Assembly (NCBI GenBank): GCA_001600875.1
Contig: BCLD01000007.1
Coordinates: 281,141 to 345,140 of the forward strand
From: Solicoccozyma terricola
Lineage: Eukaryota > Basidiomycota > Tremellomycetes > Filobasidiales > Piskurozymaceae
Direction of reading: 5' to 3'
DNA length: 64,000 nt
Part shown: in pieces, positions 1 through 19,247 of the stretch
How positions within the stretch are numbered: position 1 is the stretch's first letter
Layout: each line of letters opens with the position of its first letter
Notes under the pieces: generated by a model
Told to the model about the DNA's origin: nothing
Seen by the model: the letters and a program-made list of their open reading frames with translations, nothing else
Database searches by the model: none
Made by a program: the position numbers and the translations under genes

Positions 1-44
1 CCCCCCCCCCCCCCCCTCCTCTTCCCCGGCGCCAGAACGCTCAC

Positions 45-1381
45 CATTCCAATTCCCCTTCAAAAGGTTTCAAAATCTTCCCAACCGATACATTCCAACC
101 ATCTCTACAATCCAACCACTTTTCCACCTCCTTTTCATCCTTCAAAATAACCGGCATTCGATCATGTAACCATTTCAAACTCTTACAAGGTGTAGTAGTT
201 AAGATTGTGAATGTTGATATTGGAGATGGAGTAGGATCGGATAAAGTTGGTGTGTATGTTACGGTATCGTATAATCCAGCTAGGAGCATTAATGGGTGGT
301 GGGTGTTGGTGGAGGATGTGGATGTGGATGTGGTGGAAGTGGTGGATGTAGGTGCAAGTCGAGTGAAATGAGGGATTTTCGTCGTTCCTTTCTGTGAAAA
401 AATGTCCCACGGGGAAGAGTGTTATCACCGGGGTGTGGGGAACGGGTTGGTCGATACGGTTGGCCCCCCCCCCCCCCCCGGGGGTTGACAAGATGGACAA
501 TTTACCTTTTGCCATTCGTAATATCCTTCAACGATGACTGCACATCTTTTATGACCTTTTAAGGACTGCCACATCCCACCAGCACCTGGATCACTGAGGG
601 GATTTTTTTCCAAATCACATCGGACGTCAGACGGGGGGGGAAACAACCATAGGCGACTGGAAATTGAAACCCACGTAAGGTTCTCTGAACGTGCGTTTAT
701 GGTATTCAATGGTCCTTCTGGAGGGTGTTTTGACCAATGTGGAATCAATCCCCATTGCCTATTATACCCCGGAACAACCCCCCCCCCCCCCCCCAAATCA
801 GTCATTCGTCCGTATCCAAATAAGAGGAAGAAAGCTAGAATAAACCCACATGGTTTCAAGGATGAGTTCCCCTTTATCTTCCTTGCCACTATCTTTATCG
901 TCACTTGAATGACGGTCTCTTCGATATCGAAGAACCACACTGGAGCTTCGAGGAGCAACATTCCAATTCTTGGATCTGAATCTCTCTTCACCTAGCCATG
1001 GAATGACGACTCCAGCACCAGCACCAGCACCAGCATCTTCTCCCTCGTCCAACCCTCCACCTCGATCATCTCCTACCTCCACATCATCTCCTTGAACATC
1101 TCCAACATTCTCCGCATCTACATCCGATGGACCTCCTCGATCACCTCCGTTCCGAGTTCGAGATCCTGAATCAGTAGGATGTCTACCCCTATTTCTCGCT
1201 GGATCAGTACCACCCGTACCACCACCTCTCAGACGTGGGAAATAGTCTGCGATTCCAAGTCGGAGTTGATCTGGCTGGTTGGAAGGTAATGAATGAAAAC
1301 GGGATGAAATGTTAGTTTGGAGATCCTGGTAGTACTGGGAATGTAGCTTACATCCACCCCGAGTGCGAATCGACCACACAT
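45..1381 (-). CDS. SRAP/HMCES-family abasic-site shield protein, 3' end cut off by window edge
   Basis: SRAP proteins (human HMCES, bacterial YedK) bind abasic sites in single-stranded DNA through a thiazolidine bond to Cys2. The model splices as 1381-1352, 1274-850, 758-675, 593-506 and 391-45, all in phase. It begins MCGRFALGVD, giving the catalytic Cys2 exposed after Met removal. PDQL, NVAPRS, QWGLIPHW, NTINARSE, the catalytic Glu in EGYYEWQK and the active-site His in LHDRMPVIL all follow in family order. Between PDQL and NVAPR lies an insertion of roughly 70 residues rich in Gly, Arg and Asp, larger than in typical members. The last exon stops at a GTGAGC donor just after ELE plus two bases of a Cys codon, where the family continues with YPV, so the C-terminus lies left of base 1. 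It is divergent from the MYST gene, with 184 bp between start codons. Confidence 0.9.
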
Positions 1382-1412
1382 GATGGAGGAGGGCGACTAG
1401 CAGAGGAGGTGG

Positions 1413-1456
1413 TAGTGGTTGTGGTGGATGTGGGTGGATGTGGGTGGATGTGGGAG
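1413..1456. repeat. GGTGGATGTG tandem repeat in the SRAP/MYST divergent promoter
   Basis: About three and a half copies of a 9-10 bp GGTGGATGTG unit lie between the two divergent start codons. A related GGATGTGGATGTG run occurs inside the last SRAP exon near 315-335, where it encodes a Thr/Ser stretch. It could be a simple slippage repeat or a factor-binding array; the sequence alone does not say. Confidence 0.6.
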
Positions 1457-1565
1457 ATGGCCGACATACGATGACGTAATCCCGACTGAATCGTCGAGCA
1501 GAACCCCCCACTTCCATATCCTCCAGTGGTAGACAGCACAACCCCCCCTCTCCCAACGCAGCAGC

Positions 1566-1616
1566 ATGACCATGCAAGCATCCCGATCCATCCCCACTCT
1601 CGCTACTCGTCGCTCA

Positions 1617-1647
<31 letters not shown>

Positions 1648-3961
1648 ACGACTCCCAGGCTTACTCTCCACATCCACCCAAGAAATCCCGTCCATCCAAC
1701 CTTCGCGTCTCCGGAGCTCGTGTGGGCATCGTCCATACTGATAACGCCGCAGCGCAAGGTTCAACCTCTCAATCGGAAACAGCGCCGTCAATCGCAACAA
1801 GACAGAAGAATGCAAGGAGGGATAGGCAGAGATCGGTGACGCCGGAATCTAGACCGAGGAATTTCAGACAAGTCAGAAGTGGGGTTCATGTTATGCCTAC
1901 TTGGTGAGTTTTGGGCTATTTGCCGGGGAGAGGGGGGGGGGGGGGGTTTCCATAACATGTTCTCCCGATGTCGAAGCGCTGATCGTGAAACTGGTTGAAA
2001 TTGAAAAATCAGGTATCATGCACCTTTCCCTGTCCCGAAGACACAACCACCATCTACTTCACTTATCCCAACGCCAAACATCGATCAACCAAGCCTCATC
2101 TCCCCAATCCCACCTCCACTAGCACCTCCTCGCTCCAAGCAGAAGCTTCCAGTCCTAGGTATATTACCTCTAGCACCTCAAAGACCTCCACAAGTAATCA
2201 CCAAACCAGAAACTTTGGCACCTCTTTCATCATCAGACACTAAATTATGGGCTTGCGATCGATGTTTCAAATATACAACGAAATTGGATTCATATCTACG
2301 ACACAAGGTTGGTTTTCATTTTTCATCCAACGTTGTCTTTCCACCTCAAGGTCCCTTTCAATTGATTATATCTTCTTTGGAATATGCGCAGAGGATATGT
2401 AAACTCCCACATCCCCCAGGGAAGAAGGTATATACGAAGAATCAACATTCAATCTGGGAAGTGGATGGTAAATCGAGAGTGGGTAATTGGATTATTATCT
2501 CGATTTTTCAGTTGCGATTTTGGGTGATCTCATAATTTCCCACTGAACACTTACGTCGTTTTTGGTCGCTCTTCAGCTGTATTGTCAGAATCTAAGTCTG
2601 TTCGGGAAATTGTTCATTGATCACAAGGTATGTTTTTCCCCATCTTTTTTTTTTTGGGCGGGCCAAACGGTCTCCAATTGGATTGGCAGCTTATTTCTAG
2701 AATTACATTCAATCAGATGATTGCATTCGATGTAAGGCCCCCCCCCCCCCCCCCNCTTTTTCCCTTCCCCTTTTTCTTTCCATTGCTTTCGGGACCTTCT
2801 AATGATATCCAAACATTCAACGCGAATTGTGTATAAAGGTGGAAAACTTTGTCTACTACGTGATTACGACTTCATGGCCTGATGGAGATTATCCAATGGG
2901 TTATTTCTCAAAGGTGATTATTAAATTTTCCAATAACACCTTGGAATCCTGTCTGATCTTGCAGTCCCCCCCCCCTCTCTTTCAAACTTACGCGCAGGAA
3001 AAACATTCGGCGGACGATTATAACTTGGCTTGTATTGTCATTTTTCCTCCACATCAAGGACATTTCTACGGTCGATTGTTGATGGAATTCAGTGAGCACC
3101 AATGGTTTTACCCCCAACCCGTCTGTCCATCTGCATTGCCTCTTAAAGACTCCCCCCCCCCCACCCTGTATCAGGCTATTATCTCACGAGAGGTACATCG
3201 TCACCTGGAACACCTGAAAGACCGCTGTCAGTGCTCGGCGCGGAGGTTTATTCCAATTACTGGTGTACTGTTGTTTTGAGAGCACTAGTTGGGATTATCG
3301 TTGATGTGCCGGTAACCGGGGATGAGATACAGGGAGAGACGTCGGGGACAGGGAGAGCGACACCGCCTGTGAAGATAGTTGAGGTCAATGATCCAGTCAA
3401 TGCGCTGGGTAATGGGGTAATTGGACAGGAGCAGGATGAGATGATCCAATCACAGCGGATCTCAGACGCTTCAAAGAGAATCCAGGAGTATCGACAGCAA
3501 GTACTGGCTAGACATCGAGCTGATAACAGGTTGCTACTGGCTGTGAGAGGTGAGAGTTCCGCATGATTTCATCGGTTATCGATTCCATGTTCTCGATTAA
3601 TTGACATAAACCGCACCTCGTAGACTTTGAACCGCCACCGGAGCTCCAACACGAAGATGTACCACCTGTCACTCTTCGAATCGATCTTGCGTCTTTAGCA
3701 TCCACTGCTCACATCCGTCAAGACGATTGCGTGACCGCTTTAGAAGCGCTAGGGTTCATCGACAGGCAAGACGCATCCTCAATCGATGGTTTCGCCGCTC
3801 CCCGAGGTCGCGCGGACGGTCGTCTGTTATCTGAGCCTCCCCTTCGGAAGGTTTGGGATAACGCGGAGATTACAATCAATTTGGATATCGTGCTGAGAGC
3901 TTGTGAGAAGTGGCATGTGAGAGCGAGGAGTGTACTGGAAGAAGCCTGCTGTCTTGTATAA
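1566..3961 (+). CDS. MYST-family histone acetyltransferase (Sas2/Sas3/Esa1 type)
   Basis: Acetyl-CoA-dependent lysine acetyltransferase acting on histones in the nucleus. Nine exons join in frame to 555 codons: 1566-1903, 2013-2307, 2392-2478, 2577-2627, 2717-2731, 2839-2913, 2998-3091, 3175-3549, 3624-3961. The N-terminal ~190 residues are Ala/Pro/Ser-rich and low complexity. The MYST domain follows: a C2HC zinc finger (WACDRC, LRHK, RICKLPHPPGK), WEVDGK, YCQNLSLFGKLFIDHK, GYFSKEK, the conserved Cys in NLACIVIFPP, and the general-base Glu in GTPERPLSVLG. The acetyl-CoA loop, normally QRKGYGK, reads QGHFYGR. Exon 5 is only 15 nt and encodes MIAFD; the intron after it holds 17 C and an N. Epl1, encoded 16 kb away, is the partner of the Esa1 paralogue, but the divergent loop fits a Sas2-like member better; that subclass is inference. 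Confidence 0.88.
2738..2756. repeat. C homopolymer with an ambiguous base inside a MYST intron
   Basis: Seventeen C then N then C, all within the intron between the 15-nt exon and the exon beginning VENFVYYV. The N marks an unresolved base call in the run. Confidence 0.95.
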
Positions 3962-4371
3962 ACTTCTTCGCATGTCGCTCGGCGCGAATCGTGATTCAAA
4001 GCACACGTGCCACGCCATCAGGCTTCAAGTCGCATGTCTAGAGAGGTGAAGCAAGGCCCCCTCACCTTCGAGATTTAATAAACCTATGACGGCGATCACG
4101 CTGGCCTTGTTGCTGGATCGACGTCAGAGGACAGAGGGAATGGTCTGACGGCTGCTATCGCGTTTGGGGACTGGGTTGCAGACGCGGAGTTGTTCCGACT
4201 CCTAAGTATCCAGAAGCTGATGTTGTATGAATGGCAACCAACCGACCTTAAGGTGCAAGCTAAACAGCAATAGATTTGTCAATCTCTACAAACCATGTTC
4301 TGGCTTCCCTATACAACTTTTGTTTGTCGTCTTCATTTCATCGCCAAGTCTACTTCTCGGCATCTACGCCC
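3962..4371. other. Convergent intergenic region, MYST and BEACH 3' ends
   Basis: About 410 bp between the stop codons of two converging genes. I see no supported ORF or RNA gene; it should hold the two 3' untranslated regions. Confidence 0.6.
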
Positions 4372-13547
<9,176 letters not shown>

Positions 13548-14071
13548 TTTTTACTTTTGGACGACGAAGAATGTGATGAATATGGGTGATGTCCCGATTT
13601 TGTTTAAAGTATGAGAAGTTGTGGAACCAGTTGGGAACTGGATTTTGTGTCGATGTGAGTAATTCAGGCCATGCCGGGAGTTGTAGGATGCTTGTTTTGC
13701 AGCTGGCGTATTGACGCTATGATGGTGTGCTGTATGGTATGGATGTGGGGACTCCTCGGATGGTGGTGCTCTGTTATGGTGGTCTACGTCGACTTTGCCT
13801 GGAGGATATGAGAACCCTGGATGGACACTCAACAAGGTAGGTAACGCGTGACCTGCTTCCGTAGCCCCACCGTGAGAACACCATACAACTCGTCCAACAC
13901 GAGCACCAAAAAAGTTGGGACACGGCTTCGAAACTTCTTCCCCTCTTTCCTCGTTCAACATCAACAATGGCATATTGTCTGTCTCGTTCAACTTCACATC
14001 TCGTTTCCTCGTGAGTACACTCTCCCGTTCTCACCATCCCAGTCCATTCCGTCGTCCCTGCACGTCTTCCC

Positions 14072-14110
<39 letters not shown>

Positions 14111-14400
14111 CTGGGTCCTATCGGATGATCAAGTAACAATCCAACGCCGAGTCGGCCCCGATCAAATACGACGAGGGTCGGCCGTGTGGAAAATCCTAAC
14201 AACGCAAAATATGATCTGAATAATGGCTTTTCCTTCTCCCTTTTTTTTGGAGGGGGGAACTCACGTGGATGTCGCTCGCTGGGAATGGGTGTTCGAGATT
14301 CAAATATGGACACTCAAACTGACTTGGTTCTTCTTGCCCTTGTCTCAGTCTTCATCGGGACCATCACCGTAATCCATTTTCATGAAACTTGCCATGAGCA
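13548..14400. other. Divergent upstream region of the BEACH and LYR genes
   Basis: About 850 bp separates the two start codons. It contains a 35-base C run at 14073-14107 and a short upstream frame at 13967-14014 (15 codons, beginning MAYCLSRS) whose end overlaps a GTGAGT donor-like site. I find no conserved coding exon here; it is probably promoter plus a spliced or leader-bearing 5' UTR of the LYR gene. Confidence 0.5.
14073..14107. repeat. 35-nt poly-C tract
   Basis: An uninterrupted run of 35 C in the upstream region of the LYR gene, the longest C run in the window. Real length is uncertain because such runs are difficult to sequence and assemble. Confidence 0.95.
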
Positions 14401-15445
14401 ATGCAGGTGGTTACCCTCGCACAAATTCGATCCACATATCGATGTCTCCATCGTGAATCCAACAAATTAGTAGATCATGAGATCAGGTGAGGCCTTTTTT
14501 TTTCTCGGTACAAACGTCGAATCAGCAGCTAAACAATCCGCTCGCTTGTTCAGAAATTACTATCAAAACCGATGGCGAACGATAGCCGAAAAGGCTTATA
14601 CGAGCATCTCGAGGGCGAATGCCACCGCTTCGTCCGCTGACAGGGTCAATATCCCACTCGATGTGACTCATCGCGTCGTCGCATCATTGCGCAAGGTGAG
14701 CAGCCATCCAACTCGTTTGTAACCCTTGAAACCAGATCTGACTCGACAACCTTTCTCTCGATTCTTCATTTCCTCATTCTTTCGCGTCTATTAGGACCTT
14801 CGCTCAATCACTCGTGCAAACCAAGGTGATCTATCAGCCTATGAGAGACTTTTAAATCATACATACGCTCGAACTGGAAGAAGACGACATGTGTTTCTTT
14901 ATGTGAGTGTTCCGTCTTGCCCAATCTCCACTACTTCCCCAAGCTGACAATGACGCAATGTTCTCTAGGCGTTCCTTGATCAACCAAAGGAACTGGATGC
15001 ATCATGTCATCCACCAAGACGTATCAGATTATCATCACCTCCACCCCTTCCCACTTCACTCGCTCAGCTCGTCCGTCAACAAAAGGCATACACCCCACCG
15101 GCTCTCAGTGAGACGCTGAAACCTCCCTCGAGACGAAGGACAATTAATCGAGAATGGAAAGGTAGATGGGAAAGTCTGAAGAGGGTTGATGTGCCGTTGG
15201 TGCTCCCGGATTCGCTGATAGGCGGGAAAGAGACCAAGGAATTGGGAGTAAGGCTGATGACGATGGTGAAAACCCTGAGCGGGGATGGCAAGGTAGTAGG
15301 GAATACCCCGAAGAGGTTGAAACGACTACATGGAACACCTCTGGGACAAACGAATGATAGCGCTCAACTAGAGAACAAGCTTCCGAGGAAAATCACTCGG
15401 TTATACAAGAGCTTGTTGAGCAAGATTCCATCGACTAGACTTTAA
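14401..15445 (+). CDS. LYR-motif (complex 1 LYR / Cup1-like) mitochondrial-type protein
   Basis: Four exons, 14401-14486, 14554-14695, 14795-14902 and 14969-15445, join in phase to 270 codons. The N-terminal segment IRSTYRCLHRE followed by IRNYYQNRW and LDVTHRVVASLRKDLRSI has the three-helix pattern of LYR proteins, small adaptors for mitochondrial assembly and Fe-S delivery, with TYR in place of LYR. The middle holds ANQGDLSAYERLLNHTYAR and DASCHPPRRIRLSSPPPLP, a Pro-rich spacer I associate with fungal Cup1-like LYR proteins. The C-terminus is basic (PKRLKRL, RKITRLYKSLL). I chose the ATG at 14401 because it opens the frame that splices in phase; an upstream 5' exon cannot be excluded. Family assignment is moderate. 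Confidence 0.6.
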
Positions 15446-16122
15446 GACGACGGCATATCAAGGTAAGTTTTTACACATCCTATCCAACCTCTCTTTATCA
15501 TCTCCTATGCACCACACCCTTCTTTTCAATGATGAAACTCCACCCGATGGGCGGTATTACCAATCCTCCTTCCACCATTCCTTCACGGGGGTGGTTCCAA
15601 CCTCTTCATGCCCTAATTCAAACCGACCTGTGTACAAAAATGGTCGGGGGGAAGGGGAGGGGAAGTTGAGGGGAATGATTTTAATACATCGTAGTTTCTG
15701 AGTCTTGGTGTTTACGGGATGTCGGTTGGGGTTCGATGACCGAGCGTTTTGACGGATTGAGAGCTAACACTCTTGCATTGTACGGCTACTCCTTAGGTGT
15801 TCTGCAACCCGAATTGATGATTAGAGGGTGTTGTTTCTGGGTCGTTGTATCCTCGACTCCTGCGAGTATATGGTCGTTGCGCTCAATGATCGCTGTTTAA
15901 CGAGTGCTGTTTATCGCAAGGGATAGCGACATTGTCACCTGTTTATATAAACAACCATTTGAACATGACATTTATCGTTGCGTGTTCCTGGGAGCCATGT
16001 GGTGATGACGTGTGCAATGCCCCGGTCACGTGCTCATGGTGGAGGTGTGCAGCATATCATAGATGTCATTCATCATGAGCATCCGAGCTCCAGTCATCAT
16101 CACCCTGCTCTCTTAATCCATC
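15446..16122. other. Intergenic region LYR-GFA
   Basis: About 680 bp. A GTAAGT donor-like site lies about 16 bp after the LYR stop, so the 3' UTR may be spliced. No supported ORF or RNA gene. Confidence 0.5.
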
Positions 16123-17022
16123 ATGCCAGTCACTCTCAAGGGGTAAGTGATCCTGTTCTCCGCCTGTTGCTCCAGCTATTTGAACAATCAAGCTTCTTGT
16201 ACCTTCTATCAGATCATGCCACTGCGGCGCCGTCTCCTACACCGTCCAATCACATACTCCAGTCCCATATCAATTATGCTGCTGTTCCATTTGTCGTAAA
16301 GTAGGAGGATATATGGGTAGTGTTAATATCATGGGAGATACAGATAGTTTGATCATTGAAAAAGGTGAAGAGAGATTGCAGTGAGTCTTCTTGAACGGTT
16401 TCTGGAAGTCCAGGTGAAGGAAGGCTGGAATGGGACTAATAATGTGATACTCTCTTTTCGCTACGCCTTGTGCACGAAATTCAGACATTACCACGCGGTG
16501 CTGACGAGGAAATCAGATGGATCTCCTGATAAGATGGCGAGATCAAAGAGATTCTTCTGCGAAAAATGTAGTGCAATGTTATGGTTGCATGATGACAAAT
16601 GGAAACAGGTATATATCGCTAGTCTCCGTTTCAGCATACAAATCAGGGTCACTAACAAGCAGCACCAATCTCCCGTCAATCATTACGATTTATAACAACC
16701 GTCACTTGAACCGGCAACGCGCAACTGAACACTCCGACAGTGGATCTACCCATTCGCATCCTCCATCGACTCCCCTAACCCACTCCCTGACATTCCCTCC
16801 GACGGCGCCAAAGTCCGCGCCATCATGAGAGGTTCATGTCCATCCCACGTCCCTATTCCAGAAGGAGCGGAGACGTTTGAGAAATATGGGCCTGGAGAGG
16901 GGATTGAAGTGAGTTGGGTTGGTAGGAATTTGTCGGCGATGGGGCATGTTTTGGCTGATAGACATTTTACTTTGCTGGGGTGACAGGAATGGCATAGAAA
17001 GCATGGGGCATGGGTAGACTGA
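16123..17022 (+). CDS. GFA / CENP-V domain zinc protein (glutathione-dependent formaldehyde-activating family)
   Basis: Small zinc protein of the GFA (Mss4-like fold) family, whose founding member speeds S-hydroxymethylglutathione formation; most fungal members have no proven substrate. Five exons join to 171 codons: 16123-16142, 16213-16380, 16485-16608, 16741-16908, 16987-17022. It starts MPVTLKGSCHCGAVSY, then LCCCSICRKVGGYMGS, RFFCEKCSAMLW and WIYPFASSIDSP, and ends EWHRKHGAWVD. The zinc ligands CHC, CxxC and CxxC are all present and length is normal. The first exon is only 20 nt and the last only 36 nt. No neighbouring gene suggests a substrate. Confidence 0.9.
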
Positions 17023-17268
17023 GCAAGATGACAGCGATAGATGTGTCTAGTAGTGGTGTATGGGTGGCGAGAAACGGATTAGCCGATATCACGTGAAAGA
17101 TGAAACTGGACAAAAGCATGCACGTGCCTTACAACATTTCCCGCACTGCTTGCCCTCTTGCATCGTATAATTTGTTTCGAACCCCCACTCGGACGATCAC
17201 ATCCTCTGCCTCGTCCATCTGTTCGCTCCTTCTTCATCCCCTGCGCACTCAATCGACGTCTGTGTACC

Positions 17269-18948
17269 ATGGTAGTTACCACCAGAGCCCACTCTGAGAC
17301 TCCGTCAACTCCCAAACTCGCTTCATCTCCATCAACACCTTCTTCCTCCTCACTCCCTGGTCCATCTCGATCATCTAGAGCTCGTACAACTCCTAAACCA
17401 TCTACACCTCTTTCAGTCTCCATCACCCCCAACACATCCCATTCTTCTTCGAGGAAACCAACACGTCGAACTCCGCGACCATCGACGAGGACGACGAGTC
17501 CATCTGGTCCATCGTCAATCGAAAGAGGAGAAGATGAAGACGATGAGATGGATGTCTTTGTTGAATTGCCGAGGATTAAAGGGTTGGATACACACGCTTT
17601 ATCAATGACCAAAGACCGTTTCCTCCCTGCCTTGCCTGGAACGACAAGTCCAACGATGGACTCATCAGCCGTGGAGGTGTTGCAGCAGGCGGAGAAGGGA
17701 GAAGGAAGGGCTGCAGATGATGGAGAGAGGGAAATTACGCCGATGGTGGAGAGATCAGATGGGATGGAAGGGTCATCAAGTGATACGATCGCTCAAGATG
17801 CGGAGGAGGAGGAGGAGGAGGAGGAGGTAGTACGTGGACCTAGTGATTACGAGACCTTGGTCATCGATCAGGAGGAGGAAGACAAAGACGATTCTTCCTC
17901 ATCTTCCGCATCGGACTCGGACTCGGACTCGGACTCGGACTCGGCAGATGACTCGGAATCCGACTCATCATCAACCATCACCTCTCCTTCATCTCCATCC
18001 TCTATCCCAGATCTCAATTTACTTCTCGCTGCGGCACTGCAAACTGCTTCCACAACGGCCGCGCAAAAGGCAAAAGAGAGAGAAGAGAGGAATGTGTTTG
18101 GAGATGATGTGATGAAGTTGGAGCAAGTGGTGAAAGAGAGGTGAGTTGTTGATTTATTGTCCTTTACTTCTCTTTCGTTCTCGGGAGTATGGAATGCCTG
18201 ACATCTACCTGCATACAAAGACCTATTCCAGGATTGCAAGTTCCATCATTACCTAAAAAACTATTGAATATCCAGGCTGCAAAACATCCGAAAATGAAAG
18301 ATATCAAAGGAAAAGGCAAAGCTAGGGAAGAGGGGAAGGATGATTCTACAATGTCGAAGGGGATGGAGATTGATGATGGCGTCTATGTACCTCAATTGAC
18401 GAAGGGTCAGAAAAAGAAGGTGAGGGTGGTACTTGAATCTGCCGAGAATACGGTGACGATCAAGCTGAACCGTGTCTATGATTCCTTTCCAGCTCCCACG
18501 AACACAATCAGCGAATTCAGCATGGTCATCACTACCTACCATCCCATCGGCGTTGTTACCTCAGATGAAGAGGGATTACCAGGCGCTCAGTCTTGGGAAT
18601 TCGTTGGATCCAAAGAGGTTCATGAAGGGTGGTGAGAAGGGACGAGGAAAGGTGCCTGAGAAGTTTGCTGTGAGTTGGGGGTCGGGGGAGGGAGGCTGTC
18701 GTTGTATGCCGCGCTGACAGAACATTGAACGACTTGAACAGATCGGGACATTGATAACGCCATCTCGAAGACTGGCTACGTCTACGATCGAGACTGTGCA
18801 GACGTATCAGCCAGGGTCGATTGTCAAGTCGCTAGTTGGGAACGACGAGATGGGGGGGTATGCGAAGAGGAAGTTTGGGGAGCTGCAGGGCAAGCGGATG
18901 GAGAATGGACGGAACAATGGATGGAAGAAGAGGAAGGGAGGGTGGTAA
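17269..18948 (+). CDS. FCF2: Fcf2-family pre-rRNA processing factor
   Basis: Fcf2 (human DNTTIP2/TdIF2) is a nucleolar SSU-processome factor needed for early cleavages of pre-rRNA. Exons 17269-18140, 18221-18419, 18493-18669 and 18742-18948 join in phase to 484 codons. The first ~290 residues are low complexity: Ser/Thr/Pro/Arg-rich, then acidic with a Glu run near 17800-17826 and an Asp-Ser repeat near 17908-17970. The conserved C-terminal Fcf2 domain reads AWSSLPTIPS, LLPQMKRDYQALSLGNSLDPKRFMK, then KVPEKFAIGTLITPSRR, matching the family pattern LKRDLQ-LRLRN-LDPKRFYKK and PKYFQVGT. It ends with a basic KKRKGGW tail. The N-terminal expansion makes it longer than yeast Fcf2, but similar expansions occur in DNTTIP2-type proteins. 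Confidence 0.9.
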
Positions 18949-19247
18949 GGGTGGTGGGGATGCGATGGGTTGCATGGGATGGGGTGGGATAGGATGCTCC
19001 GTGCTCTGTGTATGCTCTGTCTGTGTATGGCCATGGCCTGCTGGGCGTGGTGGCGACTAATGCCCACCCACCGCCCGCCACCCTCGCCACCGCCACCCCG
19101 CCACCCACCTTCTCACGGTGTCCGCTGCTTGTTTTCCCCTTTTCTCCCCCCCGCGCGCCCCCCCCTTTCCTGCAATTTTCATTTTCCTCCTATCTCGTCT
19201 CTCTATCCGCCTGGTCATGGTCATTGTCCCTCTGTCCTCGAGCCCAG

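Noticed and set aside
13774..14313. Long minus-strand frame with a poly-Gly run upstream of the LYR gene
   Set aside because: The Gly run is the 35-nt C tract read in reverse; composition is otherwise random and it overlaps two promoters.
17834..18112. Plus-strand frame with Thr/Arg dipeptide repeats inside FCF2
   Set aside because: It is the out-of-frame reading of the Asp-Ser repeat of the Fcf2 acidic region.
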